A stretch of DNA of 26,550 nucleotides, taken from Plakobranchus ocellatus (taxonomy: Eukaryota; Mollusca; Gastropoda; Plakobranchidae). Where the stretch lies: assembly GCA_019648995.1 (NCBI GenBank), contig BLXT01004325.1, forward strand, positions 901,228 to 927,777, read 5' to 3'. A program made the translations under genes and the position numbers. Each line of letters opens with the position of its first letter. Position 1 is the stretch's first letter. Shown one piece after another: positions 24,601 through 26,550 of the stretch. Under the pieces are notes generated by a model, which saw only the letters and a program-made list of their open reading frames with translations, searched no databases and was not told the origin of the DNA.

Positions 24601-26442
24601 GCAAACAAAATTATAATATGTGTTTGTTACCTGGACTAGCCAAACCCATTGCTGATTTTTATTATTTCACTTATATTCTCAAGAAAACAAAATTTGCACA
24701 CCAAATATTTAATGCTGCTTTTTCCCTTTAGATTTGACCTGCTGTATACAAAGTTCAGGAATACAATTGTCATCAAAATGTCTACCTAAAATATTTTGTT
24801 TCACCAACTTAATTAGGTTTTAATTGGGTTAAACATGTCATTTTGTTAATCTGTAAAGCAACTTCAGCATTTTATAAATATGCCCACATACAATGGCATG
24901 ATCTAGAGTAACATATCTATATTTTTGTAGATTTTATTGACGTCCCCCAAAAATTTGTACAGGCATAACAAGTTTAAGCTTAGCTTCATTATAATAAGAT
25001 ATATATTTTTATTTAATAAATAAATATAATTTGAACCAAGATAAAAAACATATTTATGTCTATTCCTATGCAGTTAGTATAATTCCCAAAACACCATGAA
25101 TAACTTACACACAACTGTCTTTATGAAAAGGCAAGACAGCAAGGTTCCTTGCCTGCTCTATGCCAACTACTAACTGCTTCTCTAGACCCTCATATCTGAA
25201 AAAGAAAAACAAAAATTTAACATTTCAGTGGTCACAAATGAATAACTAGAGCCCTTTTTTTTTTTAAATAGACATGCATTCTTAGGTATTAAAGACGACA
25301 AAAAAAAAAAATTAAAAAAAATAAATAAATAAAAAAAAATTATTCAAAAGAGGACTTCCCAGGGTTAATACCCTATAGTATTCATTTTGATAAATTAAGA
25401 ACATTTAAACAACAGATCTGCCCTATCTTTTTGCCCTGCATTGAAAAAACAATGTTATTTTGAAGCCAACACATGTTCTCAAATCACTTATTCTGTTCGA
25501 CTATTATTTTTGGCTGAGGATTCTGCAGTGCCTGGCTCTGAAATAGCATTAAGCAAGATGTATGAAATGTGCTGGCCTTCTTTTTAAACAGTTAAACTAG
25601 GCTGTGCATTTAATAAGACAGCGAAAAGAGACAAGGTCAGGTTGAGGCGAATAACAACAAAGGAATGAAGCTGGTGCAAAATTGACAAGCTTAGGCCCAG
25701 TCTAGTATGACTATATTGGGGAGAGGTGTATGAGATGATCAAGAATAGACTGCCTTGGTGTAAGCAATATCCTTTTACAAGAAAGTAATGATGGCCATAC
25801 AGAATGTGACAATTTAAGCTTAAGACAGGATGCGGAAATGAGAGAAGTAGGCTGTGGTTTAAAGGAGTGCTGTAAGATTCAACTACACATACATTTGTTT
25901 GAATGCTGGGCGGTACTTTATTGCTCCCCATTAAAAATACTTCTTTTCACCTGTACTAGCTATAAATTTGGAACAAATCAGATTTTAAAATGTCCATCTC
26001 ATTGTGAGCTTGCAGGTCTATGAGAGAACGTTCTATGAAATAAAGCTCAAGTCAACAAAAATCCCCCCCCCCAAAAAAAAACAGGAAAATTTGAGAAATA
26101 CTGTATATGCAAAAGGAAGGGAGCCTTCAGAAATGAAGAAAACCTACAAACAGGCCTAGTTTAAGAAATTAAAAACTTTTTTGAAGAACTAAGTGCCTCA
26201 ATGGTCAGCAGATTGAGTCTATTCTTAAAAACATAAATGCTCAGGTGGAATCACAAATTCACTTGAATATTGCTGGCCTTTTCACTTCAAAGCTTACTTT
26301 TTACTTGAGATACTTTGAGTGTAGAAAGTTCATTCCAACTAAGTACAAAAAATAACGCACATTAAAATCCACTTACTTCAACTTAATCTGGATTTGAGCA
26401 CTCTCCATATTGCTCTCCAGCACCTTATCAATATAGCCAGTT
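14856..26442 (-). CDS. kibra: Kibra/WWC family Hippo-pathway scaffold, 3' half of gene (14 exons, partial)
   Basis: Joining 14 exons on the minus strand gives 902 codons in one frame, ending at TGA 14856-14858. Residues below are numbered from the first complete codon. The order is: C2 domain about 15-145; Ser-rich linker 146-293; acidic stretch about 295-360; DKETNTE 380-386; His tract 401-416; SQTFSP 436-441; LNRSDSD 454-460; basic RRSLRWKR 478-485; RTSLDLELDLQA 508-519 leading into a coiled coil; LPEWLSENEKF in 549-572; FREKMAF spanning the last junction; Ser/Pro-rich tail to GEEV. These blocks match the vertebrate KIBRA C-terminal half in order. Known family role: a cortical scaffold that acts with Merlin and Expanded/AMOT-type partners to activate LATS/Warts, binds aPKC, and binds phospholipid through C2. 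The WW domains should lie right of the window. Homology is near certain; individual splice sites were chosen by eye from GT-AG and frame. Confidence 0.95.
15676..16464 (-). other. Kibra intron between exons M and N
   Basis: This 789-bp intron has A runs near 16,305-16,320 and 16,447-16,459, the latter just inside the donor of exon M. Nothing else was recognised. Confidence 0.8.
16465..16613 (-). CDS. kibra: Kibra exon M: basic helix before FREKMAF
   Basis: The exon encodes QQHMPAGGSAEQPDLMSRQD and RRAEHLMKKVTKDVQRMRQG, then TQQSRMFNF and two bases of Arg. MKKVTKDVQRMRQ matches human MRAAAKDVHRLRGQ. The acceptor is CTGTACAG; a second AG six bases inside could drop the two leading Gln codons. 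The donor TTTAG|GTTGGT is weak in sequence but fixed by the FNF-R-EKMAF join. Confidence 0.92.
16614..18104 (-). other. Kibra intron between exons L and M
   Basis: This is the longest intron here, 1.49 kb. It contains a poly-T run at about 17,276-17,289 and A runs near 17,250 and 17,365. The minus strand is open for 123 codons around 16,977-17,348, but this is Lys/Phe-rich low-complexity sequence and shows no family signature. Confidence 0.75.
18105..18128 (-). CDS. kibra: Kibra microexon L (24 nt, in frame)
   Basis: A 24-nt segment encodes AQRIRSRY. It is bounded by a strong acceptor (TTTATTTCTCTCAG) and a strong donor (TAT|GTAAGA). It fits phase 0 to phase 0 between exons K and M, so it can be included or skipped without breaking the frame. 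Vertebrate KIBRA has a basic, poorly conserved linker at this place. It could be constitutive, alternative or a chance pairing of sites. Confidence 0.65.
18319..18392 (-). CDS. kibra: Kibra exon K: conserved LPEW block
   Basis: The exon encodes ELELPEWLSENEKFHRLLSM then AERL, aligning with human KELPQWLREDERFRLLLRM. The acceptor TTGCTCAG restores Gly with exon J, and the donor TTG|GTGAGT gives phase 0. An open frame runs past both splice sites but is intronic there. Confidence 0.95.
18393..19316 (-). other. Kibra intron between exons J and K
   Basis: This 924-bp intron contains a perfect 16-bp palindrome ATGTATAATTATACAT at 18656-18671 and A-rich simple sequence near 19,040-19,075. No gene was recognised. 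Confidence 0.8.
19317..19599 (-). CDS. kibra: Kibra exon J: aPKC-binding region and coiled coil
   Basis: The exon encodes LNRSDSDGSM, PFQRNTATRRSLRWKRTDG, then RTSLDLELDLQASHTRLSHL and YDEINRLRELKRTLE. The basic RRSxRxKR followed by RTSLDLELDLQA is a hallmark of WWC proteins. In human KIBRA this region binds atypical PKC and carries its phosphorylated serines. A leucine-rich heptad stretch follows. The acceptor is ATTTCAG and the donor is AAAG|GTATTA, leaving one base of a Gly codon. Confidence 0.96.
19600..20086 (-). other. Kibra intron between exons I and J
   Basis: This 487-bp intron has a long A run near 19,926-19,945 on the plus strand (U run in the transcript) and another near 19,786. 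Nothing else was recognised. Confidence 0.8.
20087..20461 (-). CDS. kibra: Kibra exon I: second acidic block, DKETNTE motif, His/Gln tracts, SQTFSP
   Basis: This exon is 125 codons, phase 0 to 0. It begins DHAYDAMIQEVLDELADSVD, then has an acidic block (YDEDGEDDDFSESD), a Gly/Ala patch, DKETNTE (identical in human KIBRA), a His-rich run, five consecutive Gln, and STIRRSQTFSP. That last motif matches human STIIRSKTFSP. The exon ends GYICK, matching human QYVCR, which then joins LNRSDSD exactly as in the human protein. The acceptor is TTACCCAG. The donor AAG|GTTGGA is a weaker GT, but homology supports it. Confidence 0.94.
20198..20245 (-). repeat. Coding trinucleotide repeat: His-rich tract of Kibra
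   Basis: CAT/CAC repeats on the minus strand encode HHHHHRHHHHHHHHPH, 14 His in 16 residues, immediately followed by a Gln-rich run. On the plus strand it reads as an imperfect ATG/GTG repeat. It sits in a disordered linker between the DKETNTE and SQTFSP motifs. Confidence 0.95.
20681..20784 (-). CDS. kibra: Kibra exon H: acidic stretch
   Basis: The exon encodes PEDMKNHMEGSQFFEDDVNA followed by EDDDDEDDANEEGK. It corresponds by position and composition to the Glu-rich region between C2 and the aPKC-binding part of vertebrate KIBRA. The acceptor is CCCCTTAG and the donor is AAG|GTAACA; the exit phase is 0. Confidence 0.87.
20785..21750 (-). other. Kibra intron between exons G and H
   Basis: This 966-bp AT-rich intron contains short open frames on both strands with no recognisable similarity and low-complexity composition. 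Confidence 0.8.
21751..21869 (-). CDS. kibra: Kibra exon G: linker segment
   Basis: The exon encodes LLIRNSGKPHNAGIISLKEE followed by SSDESTIISSQTSTLTRNH, a Ser/Thr-rich disordered sequence. It enters by completing Arg (AG|G) and leaves one base (T) of a Cys codon completed in exon H. The acceptor is GGTACCAG and the donor is T|GTAAGA. Support comes from splice sites and phase rather than homology. Confidence 0.78.
21870..22320 (-). other. Kibra intron between exons F and G
   Basis: This 451-bp intron has no feature beyond A/T runs. Confidence 0.8.
22321..22436 (-). CDS. kibra: Kibra exon F: linker segment
   Basis: The exon encodes KQSQDRVHKLLEASSAKLMQ, then ASSAVSDDQSSGGDSGGH and two bases of an Arg codon. 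The first half could form an amphipathic helix. This may correspond to the helical ALLEQTAVELEK stretch after the human C2 domain, but that is inference. The acceptor is TATTAG and the donor is ATAG|GTCAGA. Confidence 0.8.
22437..22917 (-). other. Kibra intron between exons E and F
   Basis: This 481-bp AT-rich intron has A runs near 22,537 and 22,799. Nothing else was recognised. Confidence 0.8.
22918..23064 (-). CDS. kibra: Kibra exon E: Ser/Thr-rich linker
   Basis: The exon is 49 codons, phase 0 to 0, encoding a low-complexity segment beginning QRASSPGLAPDSKAWSG and containing TPRSRPSSTSSSS and SYSRAKQ. There is no domain homology; assignment rests on clean splice sites (ACCAG acceptor, CAG|GTGAGA donor) and frame continuity. 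A disordered linker occupies this place in vertebrate KIBRA too, with little sequence conservation. Confidence 0.8.
23313..23474 (-). CDS. kibra: Kibra exon D: last C2 strands and start of Ser-rich linker
   Basis: The exon encodes GCAQVSLADFDPRSVSLRWY and NVLSFRFM, matching human GGAQISLAEV and RWYNLLSYKYL, and so closes the C2 fold. It then gives QQSDLKSGR, a Ser run and an Asn-rich end (NDNSTNQQK). It is exactly 54 codons, phase 0 at both ends, with acceptor TTATCTCAG and donor AAG|GTAAAG. An (AAT)-type repeat lies immediately upstream of the acceptor. Confidence 0.93.
23475..24048 (-). other. Kibra intron between exons C and D
   Basis: This 574-bp intron has a short AAT run adjoining the exon D acceptor, a clustered AATGAATTC direct repeat near 23,724-23,750, and several A runs. 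The minus-strand open frame reading back from exon C (about 23,857-24,048) ends in low-complexity Phe codons and is intronic read-through. Confidence 0.8.
24049..24232 (-). CDS. kibra: Kibra exon C: C2 domain core
   Basis: The exon encodes CIKAALLPSQ, CLETKPLHELKSPKFAEQF and KTLQVHVWSLSQAKGEECL. This is the central C2 module; the K-T-L-x-V-x-V strand and the EECL turn align with KTLRVDVC and EECLGG of human KIBRA. An open frame continues past the donor TTG|GTAAGT into the intron, but homology stops at the donor. The exon starts after AATGGCAG. Confidence 0.92.
24233..25108 (-). other. Kibra intron between exons B and C
   Basis: This 876-bp intron is AT-rich and unstructured apart from an AT-rich segment around 24,990-25,035. 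No gene or repeat was recognised. Confidence 0.8.
25109..25195 (-). CDS. kibra: Kibra exon B: C2 domain, N-terminal strands
   Basis: The exon encodes YEGLEKQLVVGIEQARNLA and then VLPFHKDSC. This is the C2 strand that ends in a conserved A-R/S-N-L turn, followed by the top loop. The donor TGTGT|GTAAGT was preferred over the GT two bases upstream because it restores frame with exon C (Val codon split GT|C). The acceptor is CTTTTTCAG. Confidence 0.88.
25196..26376 (-). other. Kibra intron between exons A and B
   Basis: This 1.18-kb intron contains an A/AT-rich patch near 25,256-25,345, a C10-A9 homopolymer junction at 26063-26081, and a somewhat GC-richer 25,500-25,920 stretch. The minus strand there is open for 115 codons, which I do not recognise and treat as non-coding. 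Confidence 0.8.
26377..26442 (-). CDS. kibra: Kibra exon A: lead-in to C2 domain
   Basis: The exon encodes TGYIDKVLESNMESAQIQIK and the following Leu. IQIKLKY corresponds to the first C2 strand, where human KIBRA has RIQIALKY. The acceptor is TTCCAG before the exon and the donor is GTAAGT after it. The exon enters with one base completing a codon and leaves two bases of a Lys codon. Confidence 0.85.
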
Positions 26443-26550
26443 CTGGAATGGGGTTAACAAAATTGTAAAATGTAAATTCAAAAAAAAAGAAGCAAAGATT
26501 TTTATATTCACAGCAAACTAAAATTAAAGGTTGACACTGACATGTTACCT
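26443..26550 (-). other. Partial intron upstream of exon A, possible exon edge at window end
   Basis: The minus strand shows AG|GTAACA at the extreme right edge (26547-26550), a plausible donor for the next upstream exon at 26549. Its last two bases AG plus the first base of exon A would make an Arg codon, so phase fits. Only two exon bases would be inside the window. Confidence 0.35.

Noticed and set aside
25584-25931. 115-codon minus-strand frame inside the A-B intron
   Set aside because: Joining it would break the well-supported C2 reading between exons A and B; composition is Ser/Leu/His-rich with no known domain.

Overview
The window is animal nuclear DNA, AT-rich and full of A/T homopolymer runs and microsatellites. 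It is dominated by the 3' half of one spliced protein gene on the minus strand. The gene is recognisable as Kibra/WWC, the WW- and C2-domain scaffold of the Hippo pathway. Fourteen exons (about 26,442 down to 14,856) can be joined with GT-AG boundaries and an unbroken frame, giving 902 codons. They run from just before the C2 domain to the stop codon. The two N-terminal WW domains lie beyond the right edge. Family landmarks appear in the vertebrate order: the C2 domain, a Ser-rich linker, an acidic stretch, DKETNTE, the SQTFSP region, LNRSDSD, the basic aPKC-binding segment, RTSLDLELDLQA, the ELPEW block and FREKMAF. The introns are small (0.19-1.5 kb). I read this as a bilaterian invertebrate, perhaps a mollusc or another lophotrochozoan, but the sequence does not fix the taxon.

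Layout, left to right. Positions 1-113 are microsatellite. About 114-7,248 holds no gene I can name. Within it are one GC-rich island (about 5,281-5,391) that could be a plus-strand terminal exon or a repeat remnant, a candidate plus-strand poly(A) signal near 905, and mixed T/A runs. About 7,249-14,855 lies downstream of the Kibra stop on the same strand. It is best read as 3' UTR for at least its right-hand part and possibly throughout. It contains candidate poly(A) signals, a fold-back structure, a 58-bp tandem duplication and a GC hairpin. From 14,856 to 26,442 are the Kibra exons and introns.

The most notable biology is at the C terminus. Vertebrate KIBRA ends about 20 residues after FREKMAF with a class III PDZ ligand (ADDV). 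Here the same exon continues for about 250 Ser/Pro-rich residues beyond the equivalent point. That extension carries a PPPPPY (PPxY) motif and then ends in GEEV, again an acidic-x-Val C terminus. The gene also has an in-frame 24-nt microexon and a long His tract. I found no RNA genes, CRISPR arrays, intact transposons or prokaryotic features.
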